A stretch of DNA of 64,000 nt from Cololabis saira (taxonomy: Eukaryota > Chordata > Actinopteri > Beloniformes > Belonidae): positions 24,776,517 to 24,840,516 of the forward strand of contig NC_084587.1 in assembly GCF_033807715.1 (NCBI RefSeq). The letters run 5' to 3'. Below the pieces are notes generated by a model that worked only from the letters and a program-made list of their open reading frames with translations, made no database searches and was not told the origin of the DNA. Within the stretch, counting starts at the first letter, position 1. The number at the start of each line of letters is the position of its first letter. Position numbers and translations under genes: made by a program. Shown piece by piece: positions 36,592 to 49,184 of this stretch.

Positions 36592-37899
36592 CAGGGCTGT
36601 ACGCTTACTTTTTTGAATGGTAGCACTGGTGCTAGCAAGTTAAAAATTTTAGTAGCACAAATAAAAATTTACTAGCACACCCAGGTAGACAGTTAGTAGG
36701 GGTGTAACGATACACTAATCTCACGATACGATACACGATACTGAGGTCACGATAACGATACGATACAATATTATAGCAGTATTTTTTTTAACAACCTTGA
36801 ATGAGGAACATATGACTGGAAAAAATGGTCTTTTATTTGAAAGACACAAAATACAAAACAATGCTGTGCGTTTGCCCTATTGTTACAGTTTGTAATGCTT
36901 TATAACTGTTTAAGTTTTAAAGAGAAAGCCAGGCCAACCATTTTCCACAAACTGAACTAAAAGTAAATGTCAGGTTTGCATTATGCATCTTCAGTTTCAT
37001 ACAAGTACAAATATTTAGCCACAAACTGAATAGTTTCTCTCATGTATGATTTGACTTTTTTATTTTCCAGAAATGTAACAACTAAAATTAAATAAATAAA
37101 TAAAAGTAAATAAATACATACAATTTTACATAATAAAAAAGATTTATTTATGCTCACCTTATAAGTGTAAGAGGAGATTTATTTTTGTTAAGGTTATTTT
37201 GGTAATTCAGGGTTCATTATTTTATAAGTATATTCTTTATATTGTGATGTAAATCAGGGACTATAATGACACTAGTCAGTTTATCTGTAGTTGTTAATAT
37301 GTTTTAGATTGGGCGGAGTGATACAGCACTAGCTGCTGTGTTGATGTTCTAAAATCCTACGCTGTTGAGCGGACAGTAAAGTACTCTCAAACTCAGCAGA
37401 AGTTGTCCTCTGTTTATCCTACTCACGAGCCGAAAAAGGTTTAATTTAATAAGGTAAGGCTTAACTCTATACCAGACTTAAAAGTTCAGAGCTCAAAACC
37501 CCGCTAGAGTCCCGTGATCGGGGCCGCAAAAAGGTACTACTTTCTTCTGAGCGGAGTAAGATTTTGGTCCGCGTGTCGAGGCGCAGTCGCCACGCGCGAT
37601 CGGATCATGGATGTATTAAAAGTATTAATAGACTTTCCACACGGCGCCCCGGCCGTATGGTCGCGAAAATACGGTATTTATATATGAAATGTCAGAATAG
37701 GTAATTTTTTTGACGACACCCCGGTTGAGAAAGGCTGATGTAGGTCAAGAGACATTCATATTGATTTTCACACTTTTTTTAACATGACCCGTCCCCAGCG
37801 CAACTCATTCGCACAAATGCGAGTGGATACATATTTCTCTTCGCACCGGATGATTTTTATTCGCAAATGCGATGAAAACTGTCGCACTGTACAGCCCTG
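36592..37899. mobile_element. hAT-like element between LINE ORF1 and ORF2
   Basis: Ends CAGGGCTGTACG and, reversed, CAGGGCTGTACA. A 5 bp direct repeat TTGAT flanks the element (36587-36591 and 37900-37904), not the usual 8 bp. The terminal GTAGCACTGGTGC words resemble the hAT at 42231. Inside it is the left end of another hAT-type MITE (TAGGGGTGTAACGATAC at 36697) and a Tigger-like terminal string (37657-37676), so it is itself nested. Confidence 0.75.
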
Positions 37900-37949
37900 T
37901 TGATGATGGATTTACAGTTATCACTGACACTGCCTTTACTTAATATCAC

Positions 37950-39682
37950 ATAATTAAGAACTTGATTGTCACTACCCTTAACTTTAATTGTGCGAGGGAC
38001 ATAAAAAAGAGAATGCTGATTTTTGAGTTTATGAAAGTGAAACGCATAGACGTAGCTTTTATACAGGAAACACATAGTGATGTGAACAATGAGATTGATT
38101 GGAGGAAGGAGTGGGATGGGGTAACGGTGTTAAGTCACAAGTCTGCAACGAGCGGGGGTGTGGCTGTCCTTTTTTCTAAATCTTTTACTCCGCTTCACTA
38201 TGAGGCAGTTGAGATTGAGAAAGGGTGATGTCTAAAGGTGGTGTAGAAGTTTGAAGAGGTCTCTATGGTTTTTTTGAGTATATGCGCCCACAACGGGCCT
38301 GGAAAGGGTTGTCCTTTTAAACAATGTTAGAGATGTCCTTACTAGTTTAGAGGCAGACGTCTTGCTTTTTTTTGCTGGAGATTTTAACTGCACTGTAAAT
38401 GACGCACTAGATAGGAACCACCCAGAGCCACCTCTCAGAGGGCACTTATACAAAACATTGAAACACATGACCTTTGGGATGTTTGGATGAATCTCCACAA
38501 AAACACAAGATAGTATACATGGACTCACAGCAGGGGAAATCACTTATCACTTGCAAGGTTAGACAGAGTTTATGTTTTTAAGTACCAAGCTAGCTCTTTG
38601 AAATGGTGCAACATATTACCAGTCAGCTTCTCAGACCACAGTGCTGTAATGTGCTGTGTGAACATAGCACCCATTAAAACCGGTATGCCTACTGGCACTT
38701 CAATGCAACTCTTTTAGATGACAAACATTTTGTGGAAATATTCACTTTTTTGGGGGAGAAATTTAGAGAGCAAAAAGGAGCTTACTCCTCACTGTAATTG
38801 TGGTGGGACTGTGGAAAAGTACAGATTAAATTGCTATGTCAACAGTACACGCTGAATGTTACAAGGGGAATAGCCCAGTCAATGAAAACCTTGGAACGGG
38901 AGATTCTTAACCTACAGGAACTGGCTTAATCCTCTCATTGTGAGGAACACTTATGGGGGGGGGACATTAATAATAAACAATCTGGTGACCTCCTCACTGT
39001 GGCACAGGCTTGCCTGTATGGACCCCCCTGCTGGACTCTTGGCCCAAATCCAGAGACACTTGGTTGACCTTTTTTGGGACAAGCTCCATTGGGTACCACA
39101 GAGTGTGCTCCTCGATTGCCCAGGGATGAGGGTGGGCAGGGCCTTATCAATTTGGTAAGCCGAAAAGCCACCTACCGCCCACAGTTTGTCCAGAAACTTT
39201 TGCAGGGGCCAGAAAGCTTGGTCTGGAGGCCCCTGGCGCTGACTATGTTACAAACTGTGAACAGGGTGGGAATGGACTGCGCTCTTTTCTTAATGGACTA
39301 CAAGAGACTTGATTTAACGGGACTGTCACCTTTTTATCAAAGCTGTTTTAAAATCTGGGGGCTCTTCAGTCATCAGTGGTTGACACACTCAACGTCCCTC
39401 CATTGGTTATTCAGAGAACCGGTGGTCTTTGAGGCCCGTTTGGATTTGTGCGGGGAGAGCACCCCTGGACTGTTGTATGTGTTATGTATGGGAAATTGTT
39501 TTCAATTGCTGCATGTTTTGGAGAAAGCTGGGAACAGTTTACAAAATGCTGAGGCCTTTGCCTCATCTCTAGGGATAAGGTCTATAAGGTATGCCAACAT
39601 GGTCCTTGACAAATTGCTGGGGTTGTTGACTTCTGGGGAATGCTCTTATAGAGGGTTACTCTCCAGGGGACACAATATATAG
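37950..39682 (+). pseudogene. LINE ORF2 remnants: endonuclease and C-terminal region, RT deleted
   Basis: The apurinic-type endonuclease start reads TTLNFNCARDIKKR with the first catalytic Asn, then VAFIQETHSD with the catalytic Glu. Later pieces are FAGDFNCTVNDALDRNH (about 38365-38410) and SFSDHSAVMC (about 38625) with the closing SDH. After the deletion, WHRLACMDPPAGLLAQIQRH and the frame 39074-39682 (…EGGQGLINLVSRKA…) match the C-terminal region of this LINE group. There are several frameshifts and no YADD-type motif. Confidence 0.7.
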
Positions 39683-39690
39683 GGAAAATG

Positions 39691-41398
39691 AACCCTTTCC
39701 AGACTCTGTCCTAACTCAAGGCGCGTGGGAGCCCAGCTACACTAGCCCTTTGCTTAATTTGGGGAGTCACAAGATCTTTGTTTTGTCTTTAACTGCTTGC
39801 AAGTTCATTTATTTTCTATTTTTTTCCCAACACCAGGATTGCACCTGCATGATAAAATAATTTGAAGTACAATACACCTACATCCCATGACTTGTCATTC
39901 AAGCAATATTATATATGTCATTAAATATTTAAATATCCAGAGCATTCACTCGCTTTTCACATTGTCTTTTATTATGTATTTATGTATTCACCTTTATTTA
40001 ATTACAGAGAAAAACCTCTTTGACCAAGACAGGCAGCAGTTAAGAGAACAAGAGTTAAGTACCACAAAAAACCAACAATGTCATAGAGGACTGCCAACAC
40101 TCATGGCGGAAATTACCACATATTTTAGACCTTTAAAGACTTCAAAGGTCAATGTAAATATGGCTGATGGTGATCAGTCATAACCTCTACAACCAAAAGT
40201 GGATGCATCCAGAATATTCAAATTACCGGTATGTTTAAAATCGCGTAATGAAATCAAATCCTTGAGGTTAAAGTTGGTTTTGAGCCGATTCCAAGAGTAG
40301 AGAGCAGTTTCTCCTGTCTCGGTTCAGACATTAGCTTCTGTTAAAAAGTCTTGGTCACGAAGAACTAACTTATTCTAATGAAAAAAGTAGGAAGACATTT
40401 TCCATTTAGTCGAGGTCACCATGGTGAATCACAGTATCCCAACTTTCAGTAACAATAGCTCTTTATTCGTGCAATACACCACCTTCTCTCAGAGTTAACA
40501 TGTTCACAGCTGACTAATTTAAAAACTCTTAGATTTTCCATCTCAGGGTTTGTCAACTCTAAGCTTGTATTTTAACTCACAGTTTGTTGAATCTGCTTTC
40601 TGAAATAGGTGCCAGAGCAAATTAAGCAAAGTGTGATGCACTATTAGATAATGTTTAGAGGAGTTAGCCAAGTTTATTGGTCTGGATATGACTAAAGAAT
40701 GAATGTAAACACACTTGTTAGTTGTTATCATAATCATCAGTTGTATCAGATTCTGGATGCCTCGTAATATTTAGTGGACTTAAGTGGATCTTTACAATCA
40801 ATTTACCTTACATGAATATTGAAAGCGACAAACCAAGTGAGATATTTTGCCAATTGAGCAGATGTTTCCCTTTGCTGGTGTGCCAGCCAGATGCGGACAG
40901 ATGTGACATCAACCACTAAGGCAGCAGAGGTGAGATTAAGATGGTTTCAAATGGGTCATGTTATAAGTCTCCCTGGAGCGGAGTGAGATGGGGGATTATC
41001 CAACACAATGAGAAAAGCTAATTAAAAGAACAGACTGAGACTTCAAAGCAGGAATTTTAAAAAGGAATGATAGGCAGCATTCTGGGAATAAAAGAGCGCA
41101 CCTAAACATCATCTTTTTTTTTTCAAACATAAGCAAGGCCCTAAGTGAATCCAGCACATTGGATAACGTTCGTACATTTTTTCTATGTATCCCTGCCATT
41201 TGTGCTGATCTGGGACACCAAGAAGTCCTAATGTGATCAGACCAATAGTTGTATACTATAAACATGATCTAAGATAGAAAATAACTTGATATAAAATTTG
41301 TAGAATTTATTAAAGGATACCCCCTTGAGATGTAACATCTCATTTCAAGGGGATCCCATAAAACATACATTACAATATTACATTACAGTACAGACATA
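39691..41398. other. Non-coding stretch, nothing certain
   Basis: No supported coding frame. CCCCTTGAGATG…CATCTCATTTCAAGGGG near 41320-41350 is a small hairpin next to the Tc1-type MITE. Confidence 0.45.
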
Positions 41399-41630
41399 CA
41401 GTGGGGAGAACAAGTATTTGATACACTGCCGATTTTGCAGGTTTTCCCACTTGAAAAGCATGTGGAAGTCTGTAATTTTTATCATAGGTACTCTTCAACT
41501 GTGAGTGATGGAATCTAAAAAAAAAAAATCCAGAAAATCACATTGTATGATTTTTTTAGTAATTAATTTGCATTTTATTGCATGACATTGCATGACAGTG
41601 TATCAAATACTTGACAGACATTTTGCTCCC
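41399..41630. mobile_element. Tc1/mariner-type MITE
   Basis: Left end CAGTGGGGAGAACAAGTATT (preceded by TA); right end, reversed, AGGGGGGAGCAAAATGTCTG with TCAAGTATTTGATACACTG inside. This terminus is a familiar fish Tc1-like end. About 230 bp, no transposase. Confidence 0.75.
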
Positions 41631-41807
41631 CCCTCCCACACACAACCCCTACCCACATAAGTCTACTTACAAAGTAGACTAATTGAATAACCGAAATAAT
41701 GAGATAAATATAACATAGAGAAAAAAATAAATAAATAAATAAAAATAAATAAATAGAAAAAAGGACAAAAAATACATAAATAAATTAAAAACATTTGATT
41801 TGATGAG

Positions 41808-42168
41808 CCATCCAGTGTGATGTGGCTTCTACGAGTCATTCAGATTCTGCTCCCTTTCGTTACGTAACGACGGAGCGATGCGTGAAACCGCAACTAACTC
41901 TGGCCGGAACAACAACAACAACTCTGCCGGCTGGAGCTTCCGCCATTTTCTACACGTCATTCAGGCAGCCAATCAGCACAGTGCCTCATTATCATAGCCT
42001 CCCCGCCCACTCAGAATCCCGCATAGAGAATGAGGTTAGAGAATGGGATGCTAAAGACATGGCTCAGAGGCTGAATTTCTAATTTATTTAGCAAAAAAAA
42101 TCAAAAGCTTGTTTTTAAGACATTCAAGGGCTGTTTAAAATAGGTATTAGATGCCATAATAGTTCCCC
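41808..42168. mobile_element. TTAA-flanked transposon, family B, copy 2 (truncated)
   Basis: The right end, read on the minus strand, is AGGGGAACTATTATGGCAT, next to TTAA (42169-42172). Collinear blocks match 29158-30323 in reverse (the TTACGTAA palindrome region, CCAATCAGC, CATTCAAGG). The other end is missing, so it cannot be mobilised as it stands. Confidence 0.65.
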
Positions 42169-42678
42169 TTTAAACTTAAACTTTATTCATTTATATAGCA
42201 CCTTTCATGCAGGTAAAGTGCAACACAAAGCAGGGCTCCAGACTAACTTTTTCACAGGTAGCACTGGTGCCACCTAGCTTTTCATTTAGTAGCACCAAAA
42301 CAAATTAGGTAGCACCATATTTTTCATTGCTAACATTAGTTAAATTATTAAGCATTAATTACCTGTTTACAGATTAACAATCATTATGTATAGGAAACAC
42401 ATATAGCCTACAGTTAGGCTAATTAATGTTTACTACTCAGAGTTAGTTAATAATTTAAAAGTTGGATAATATAATTTATATAAATGCTTAGTAATGTTAA
42501 TGTACTAATTAATGTTAGGCTAATTGAGGTGACTTTATGGTAAAGTGTTACCTCTGTGTGTTTTTATAAGATACCTGATCATTTACCTACAAAAATGAGA
42601 CACACTCCTTACCTTCTGCATGAGTGTGTTCAACCTCAATATGGCCAATAAGCAAATTGCAGATTAAGCAAAAATAAG

Positions 42679-43025
42679 CAGAAAATTAGAATATTGTGAT
42701 AAAGTCCTTTATTTTCTGTAATGCAAAAATGTCATACATTCTGGATTCATTAAAAATCAACTGAAATATTGCAAGCCTTTTATTATTTTAATATTGCTGA
42801 TCATGGTTTACAGCTTAAGAAAACTCAAATATCCTACCTAAAAAAATTTGAATATTCTGTGAATCTTAATCTTAAACTGTAAGCCATAATCAGCAATATT
42901 AAAATAATAAAAGGCTTGCAATATTTCAGTTGATTTGTAATGAATCCAGAATGTACGACATTTTTGTTTTTTTTTAATTGCATTACAGAAAATAAAGAAC
43001 TTTATCACAATATTCTAATTTTCTG
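42679..43025. mobile_element. Foldback MITE (CAGAAAATTAGAATATTGTG ends)
   Basis: The two halves are inverted copies over nearly their whole length (arms about 160 bp each), from CAGAAAATTAGAATATTGTG to its mirror CACAATATTCTAATTTTCTG. Non-coding. This foldback looks like a Tc1-type palindromic MITE common in vertebrates; the family call is recall. Confidence 0.8.
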
Positions 43026-43155
43026 AGACAGTCCTGGAAACTTGTTTGCGTCGTTGTGCTTGAACCACTTCTGAATATCCATCGTTACTTTGTGTTAACG
43101 GAGCAGCAGAGAGCAGCGTCTTGCTGCTGCAGGAAGCAGATCAGTGACGGACACT

Positions 43156-43276
43156 GGCTGATTTATGGTTCCGCGTTGCACCAACGCAGATACGGCGTAG
43201 GATGCGACGCGAAAGTACGGTGCGCGTCGCTGCGTACCTACGCCGTCGATTTAACGCGGAGCCATAAATGAGGCTT
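43156..43276. repeat. GC-rich palindromic module
   Basis: GGCTGATTTATGGTTCCGCG … TACGGCGTAGGATGCGACGCG mirrored by CGCGGAGCCATAAATGAGGC. Inside the hAT element 42231-43790. Confidence 0.82.
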
Positions 43277-43835
43277 AACGCGCGCGCATTTGTGAGTTTT
43301 CTTTTCGTCTTTTCAACTGAGCAAACACATAAACTGAGGGTGCAATGCTTATGCACCCTCGTAGAACCGGGCCTGCCTGTCCCTCGTATCTTAACCACGG
43401 GAACTGGCCAGAAAGCTGTACTTTTTTTTCTTCTCCCCACTCTCCCCCGCCTCTTTTCCAACCTGTCACTCTCTTCATCAGAAGAAGAAGAATCCATCCA
43501 TCCATCCATCCTTCTTCTCCTCCTCCACCAGCCTCTGGCACATTTTTCTTCTTAAAATAATCGACTATAGACCGCTTCATACTGCATCTGCTTTGTTTAC
43601 CTTTTTGAGCGCGCTGCGTGTACGCGCACGTTAACGCACTAACGCAGCCGGGTGGAATTTTTTTTTTCTTTTTTTTTCCCCCCACTAGTCCTCTTGCAAG
43701 TAGCACCGGAGCGACCTCATTAAATTTTAACTTGCACCTTAATAAATTAGGTCGCATATGCAACCTAATAGGTCGCACTCTGGAGCCCTGACACAAAGTG
43801 CTTTACAACTTTACTTTATGTAGGTATAGATACCA

Positions 43836-44308
43836 AAACACACAATATTTACTCGTATTTGTTTATATTTTAATTACTTTTGGCCACTAGTATGTTTGAT
43901 TGGAGTTATCCCTTACTTGGAGTTGCATTTTATTTTAACAAGTCAACACTTCTTGCCACCATGCCATATTGTCACCATGAACTAGGCCATGAAATCTCTT
44001 TAGTACACCCAGTCTCTCTAGGAGTTTCAATGAGTCTTATCATACTCTGCAAAATTCTTGCAAACGAAGAGCAGTTTCTGACGACCCCAGACTAGAAGTG
44101 ACCACTATAAAAGGTGTTGTTTTAATATCTGTTGCCATTGTTCTGAGAAGGTGGACCAATGTTGCCTTGAGAGAGAGTCTCAAAGACAAACAGTCTTGTG
44201 ACCAATTATGTCAGAAATTCAGTGATGATGTAATTATTGCTACTCATTTCATCTATTGAAGCAATATTATATAATTTATTCCTAAAAAACAAGCAGAACA
44301 AAACAAAT
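43836..44308. other. Non-coding stretch, nothing recognised
   Basis: No supported frame or repeat end. Confidence 0.4.
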
Positions 44309-44690
44309 AGGCAAGGCAAGTTTATTTATATAGCACAATTCAACACAAGGTAATTCAAAGTGCTTTACATCAACATTAAAAGCGGCAAGACATAATTAGA
44401 CAGTAAATAACAAATAAAATGAAATAAAATTATGAGAAAAGAAGGTAAAATGATAAAAAGCACAAGTTGTTAAAAATAAGGGCAGTAGAGTACAGCAGGT
44501 AAGTATTTAATTTAGGAGTACGCTTCAGTAAACAGTAATGTTTTTAGTCCTGATTTAAAGGAGCTGACAGTTGGAGCAGACCTCAGGTCTACAGGAAGTT
44601 TGTTCCACCGGTGAGGAGCAGAATAACTGAACGCTGCCTCACCTTGCTTGGTTCTGGTTCTTGGGACACACAAATAAACAAAACCACAAA
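44309..44690 (+). repeat. Dispersed retroposon tail, copy 2 (longer)
   Basis: Matches 7969-8180 and then continues with GATTTAAAGGAGCTGACAGT … GTTTGTTCCACCGGTGAGG … GAATAACTGAACGCTGCCTC, a familiar fish LINE 3' segment. Non-coding here. Confidence 0.7.
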
Positions 44691-46819
44691 TATTCTACCA
44701 CTCTCTCCTATGACGAATTTATCTCAGGGAGTACATGTAAACTGTGCAGGAAGGTGACAGCTAAGATTACAAACTGGAAGCATCTCACTGCTATTGAACT
44801 GAAATGAACTAAATCTAGCATTTGATACGACCAGAAAAGGTACAATATTGAGTGCTTGTTATGATGATCCAGACCTGGCGTAAATTTATGGTGACTTGTT
44901 GATCTATCATCTTATGATCTATGATCCTATCATCTTAATTCTATGTTCTATTCAGTTTCTTTTGCATTTGTGTATAAGTTACTGTGCCCAAAAAAGTACT
45001 TTTTCAAAATATTTTGACATACACATGAATACAAATGAAGTGAATTTCTCAGGGACACAGTCTGCTCAGTCTGCCCTTCCTCCCAGCAATCAGAAGCATC
45101 CTGACTGAAATTACCAGGCTGTAATAGCTTTTGTTCTGGATACTGTTAGACTGATTAATTGGGCACTGCTCAGCCTCACTGCACCATAAACATTGAATGC
45201 TACATGTAAAATACTGTAAATGTTGATGCTGATTCCCTTTAAATTCTCAGTGTTTTGTCTTTTATATATTTTTAACTATTAATCATTATATTAGTTTTTC
45301 TGCATGTTTAATTGCTACTAACGTCAGAGAGTACTGTATTTTGAGTCTGGCTGATATGGAAATCATAAAAAAATCAAACTTAAACTGAAATTGAACTTAC
45401 ATCGAGATGTCCCTTGCTGCGCTCAAAATGAGCAAAGATCTCCAAAAAATAAAAAAGGGAATATATATTTTATCCATTGAAATGCTGGAGCAGGAATACA
45501 GTACTTTTAGACTCCTGAGATTTTAAGAGCTTCTGTAAAGGCAAAGGTTGAACACATCAAATACTAATTATTTTTTTCCTCCATTTATTGCTGTTTGGTT
45601 TAAGTTAGCTAATAAATAAGAACTTTTGATGGCATTGATATTGAAAGCCTCTTCATGTTTCTTTAATTGCCTAAAACCTTCAAAAAAGGGGGGGAGGGCA
45701 ATTCTGAGTATGTTTCATGAATGCAAAACAATCTTTTTACTATGAAGACATCCTTCGTGTTGTTATGAGCTCACCAATGCTCTTTATTAAACCTCTACTC
45801 TAAATTCCACTGTAGTTCACATTAGATATGGACACAAGATTCCCAGTGGGTGTCTCAGCTGACAATGCAAAGCTGTCCCGCTGTCCTCCTGGTAATGTTG
45901 CTAGCTGTCATCCTGAGGATTAGAGAATGAACAGAATTATCAGGGATACAGGCCGTTTCCCAGATTAGGATTGACCTGCTTTAAAACATAATGGTGATCT
46001 CTTCTTATCCGATTACAGCAACCAACTGACCTGTATTATTTTGCCTTCTCTGCATTAAAATTCTTAATATCGTCAATGATAGCATGAGAAATAATAATAT
46101 TTTTATTGATTTAAGAAGCCCATTTCATCCCATTCAAATTTGACTCAATTTAGTGAGAGCTCGTTCTCCTGCAGCCGGTTTTAGTTGATCTGTCAGCCAC
46201 GTGCTCACCTGCCCGACTGCCAAGAAATACATCTGAATCACAGAAATTCAATTCTCAGACGTTCGTCAGTGATTGAGGCCATGGTAATCTGTCTTTATCT
46301 TCTACAAAGACCAGTGTGCTATTTTCTGTGGTGGCTTTACATAATGCATCTCTGTATAACATCTCGGCACAATAAATATTTTTTGCAGCAATGTTACGTC
46401 AGACAAGACTGATACTGATTGGCCCACACTTGGCCCAGCTCTGCTTTTTTTTTTGTTTGCTCCACATTTGGCTTTGACTGACTGTATTGACTCGGATGGT
46501 AGCTTTAATTAAGATAGCAATCCTACAACAGCACTGACCTTAAATGTAGAAAAGACTAATGTTGTTTTTTTTTTTAACAGCACAACTAAAATGAGCAAAG
46601 TTTACCAGGAGTTAAATTTCAATGTACTGATAAAGCAGATTGTGAGTCCAGTTTATTGTTGGAGTATTGATTATGAGTCAGGTACATCTCATTGCCCACT
46701 AATAGAAAAAAAAGGGGAAAACAAAGTGGACCTTTTTGGAGCCGATTACCCTTCTCGGTTCAAAAAGCAATCTAATTTACAACACTACTCAGTTGTTAGT
46801 CGATTTCAATCCAACACCT

Positions 46820-46821
<2 letters not shown>
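44691..46821. other. Non-coding stretch, nothing recognised
   Basis: AT-rich sequence without a frame or terminus I could support. Confidence 0.45.

Positions 46822-46911
<90 letters not shown>
46822..46911. repeat. (TA)n microsatellite
   Basis: About 45 TA units. Confidence 0.97.
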
Positions 46912-46915
<4 letters not shown>

Positions 46916-47410
46916 AAAAAGACAAAATATAGATAATATGGAGATTATCATTTAAATCAAAGGAAATATCACCATAGCATCCATTCTGACAGAGTATTAA
47001 AAGACACAATATTAAAATGTCAGTATGAGTAATTTGTAATATTTGATATTTTTAACATTCAATATACTGTATGTGTTTGATGTAAATTCAAAAATTAGAA
47101 GACTGTAGCGTAGCGTGAACAATTTAATAAATACAATTTATAATCCTGTTGTCATGGACTGGCAGATTCAGAAACCAGTTTTGAAGCTTTAGGGACATTT
47201 AGATGACTTCTTAAATGAAACAAAATGGTACATAAAGTCATCAAAACATATATCAGTGATATCTCAAATGTGAAATCAGATGTAATCAGTCGGTTTGAAT
47301 CATGAACAAATATCTTCCTGTGGGAACTCCCGTGAGCTTCCAGCTGAGAGCTTGATGTTTTCCCTGGGGAACAAATGGTCATCTCTGCAGTAAACAGAGT
47401 GAGAGACAAA
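46912..47410. other. Non-coding stretch, nothing recognised
   Basis: No supported feature. Confidence 0.4.
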
Positions 47411-48511
47411 GGGTGCGTCCCAATACTCCCCCTCGCCCTCCTTTTCTTCCCTAACCCTAACTTTTGCGCGTTCCCGTGAAGGTAGTGGTGTCCCAATTCC
47501 TCTTTTCACCTAGGGGGAGGGGGCATAACGAGGGCTAGGGGCTGAGAATAGCCCCTTCAAATCGAGGGATTTCAGATGCTGACTTGGCGAGCGAGGGGGT
47601 ATGAAAAAAAGAGGCTCTGCGTCGATTTGACTCGCCGACCGAAGGCAAACAGGCAGACTGGTCTCAGAGAAATAGAGAGAAATAATCCTGTGACTCGTCA
47701 GATTTGTTTTGGATGTTTCTGATATAATAGTCTTCAGAAACCACAAAGTAATCCAGCTGTTATCTGGGTAATTTACACACTTTCAGATAAAGTTGCGGAA
47801 GATCACGCCAGAATAAAGGGATTTATGGTTCCGCGTTACACCAACGCAGATCCTACGGCGGAGGTTACGCAACCTACGCCGTAGGCTCTGCGTCGATTTA
47901 ACGCGGACCCAAGCTCCGGACCCGGCAGACAGAAATCTCTAAATTTCGGAGCAAATTTCTTAACAGGCGTAGCTACAACTGTTAGATTTCATCTATTAAA
48001 CCAACATATTCCTAAATGATTTATTTCAGCCGGCGTGATTCTCAACAGAGCTGCGTCCCGGGAGAGAGTGTCTCTCCCGGGGCTGACGGAGCAGCCTGAC
48101 CCGGCGATCACGTCTGTTCTCGGGCTGTGAGCTGAGGTTGCTCCCCGGGGCCGGCGGCTCTTCTCATCTCCGAAAACATCGGGTCAAATTTCTTAACAGG
48201 CGTTATTTGGATAAACTGAGCCCCGGTTGGGGATCTTAAGGTTACCATTATACCTGAAAAAATATTAAAACTTAATAAAGTGCCATATTAACAGCGCTAC
48301 AGCTGAAATTAAAACAGCTTTTGGCTCTCAGCTTCCTGATCAGGGAAGGGATGAAAACGAGGGGTAGGGGGAGAATTGGGACAGGCACCTGGGCCAAGTG
48401 CCCTAGATCTCAAGTGCCCTAAAATCTCCCCCTTCTTTTTTAGGGCTTAGGGAAGAAAAGAAGTGCGAGTGGAGAAAAGAAGGGCGAGTGAAGGAGAATT
48501 GGGATTGGGCC
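47411..48511. mobile_element. Composite MITE sharing its core with 742-1787
   Basis: Left end GGGTGCGTCCCAATACTCC; right end, reversed, GGCCCAATCCCAATTCTCC, so the termini are inverted repeats of a different type from 742-1787. Yet 47969-48334 repeats the core of that element (GCTACAACTGTTAGATTTCA … AACATCGG … GGCGTTATTTGGATAAACTG … ATTAAAACAGCTTTTGGC) in the same order. A palindromic module (47816-47910) lies upstream of the core. Confidence 0.7.
47816..47910. repeat. GC-rich palindromic module, shortened
   Basis: GGGATTTATGGTTCCGCGTT … CTACGGCGGAGG, then CCTACGCCGTAGGCTCTGCG … TTAACGCGGA. The outermost right arm is replaced by other sequence. Confidence 0.75.
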
Positions 48512-49184
48512 AAAGACTATGTGCACTTTTGCAAATGAGATAGGCAGAGTAATTTAGTGAGGTTGTAGAAAATGTGCCGCATGGGGACTTGGTGGCTGAA
48601 GTTAGGGCCATCAAAGGGGGTTTACAAAATGAAACATGCTGCTTGATATGATCTGATGTGGCTTGCTGATTGGGTAACGTATTGCGTCACGCATCGCATC
48701 ACTTCCTGGTGTTGCGGTCTATTGCTGTGGCACGGCGTTGCAGACTCCGATCTCCGATGATTGTATTTGTTTTAAATCAACAATTAAGGACCCAATAGTT
48801 TTGGTTGAAAGTTTTTTTAACGTTTAACATTTTTTTAAGGGCATTTCTTCATCATTGAAAGACATTTCTTTCACATTGTTGTTTGTCCTATTAAACCATA
48901 GCCTACACTCAATTATTTCTGAGGCATCATCAACTTTTTAAGTATTTTTTGTGTGATCATTTTGAGAAGTAGGGCATATGCAATAATAACTGGAAATTCT
49001 TCCTTTCACAAATAGGTGGCGCTATAAGAATAAAAAACAATGCATAAAAAAAACCATACTGCATATAACATGAGTACACTAGAGTTGTATAAGAGTTTTA
49101 TTGTGTTCGTACACATTTGTGAATGTTTATATTCAGCGTTAGTGCATGATTACACAATTTTTTGAAACATCATATCGTGGCTCG
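48512..49184. other. Non-coding stretch, nothing recognised
   Basis: It may include the remains of the hAT element whose 5' end is at 49679, but no matching terminus was found. Confidence 0.4.

Larger units (their letters stand above)
36266..39690 (+). mobile_element. Tx1/L1-like LINE, internally deleted and interrupted
   Basis: Plus strand. The ORF1 C-terminal region (36266-36590) and the ORF2 start (from about 37950) are separated by a hAT-like insertion (36592-37899). ORF2 keeps endonuclease blocks and the C-terminal region after the RT, but the RT itself is gone: sequence jumps near 38930 from a pre-RT segment (LEREILNLQELA) to a post-RT segment. It is a dead copy. Neither a 5' UTR nor a poly-A/tandem tail was delimited. 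Confidence 0.75.
42231..43790. mobile_element. hAT-type element with 8 bp target duplication
   Basis: Ends CAGGGCTCCAGACT and, reversed, CAGGGCTCCAGAGTGCGACC. A perfect ACACAAAG flanks the element (42223-42230 and 43791-43798). 1,560 bp, no transposase. It carries a nested foldback (42679-43025) and a palindromic module (43156-43276). Confidence 0.92.
42176..43835 (+). repeat. L2-like retroposon tail split by a hAT element
   Basis: CTTTATTCATTTATATAGCA…CAACACAAAG is followed, after the hAT insertion, by ACACAAAGTGCTTTACAAC. The two parts join at the duplicated ACACAAAG. This is the same general kind of 3' tail as at 7969 and 44309 but a different subtype. Confidence 0.6.
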
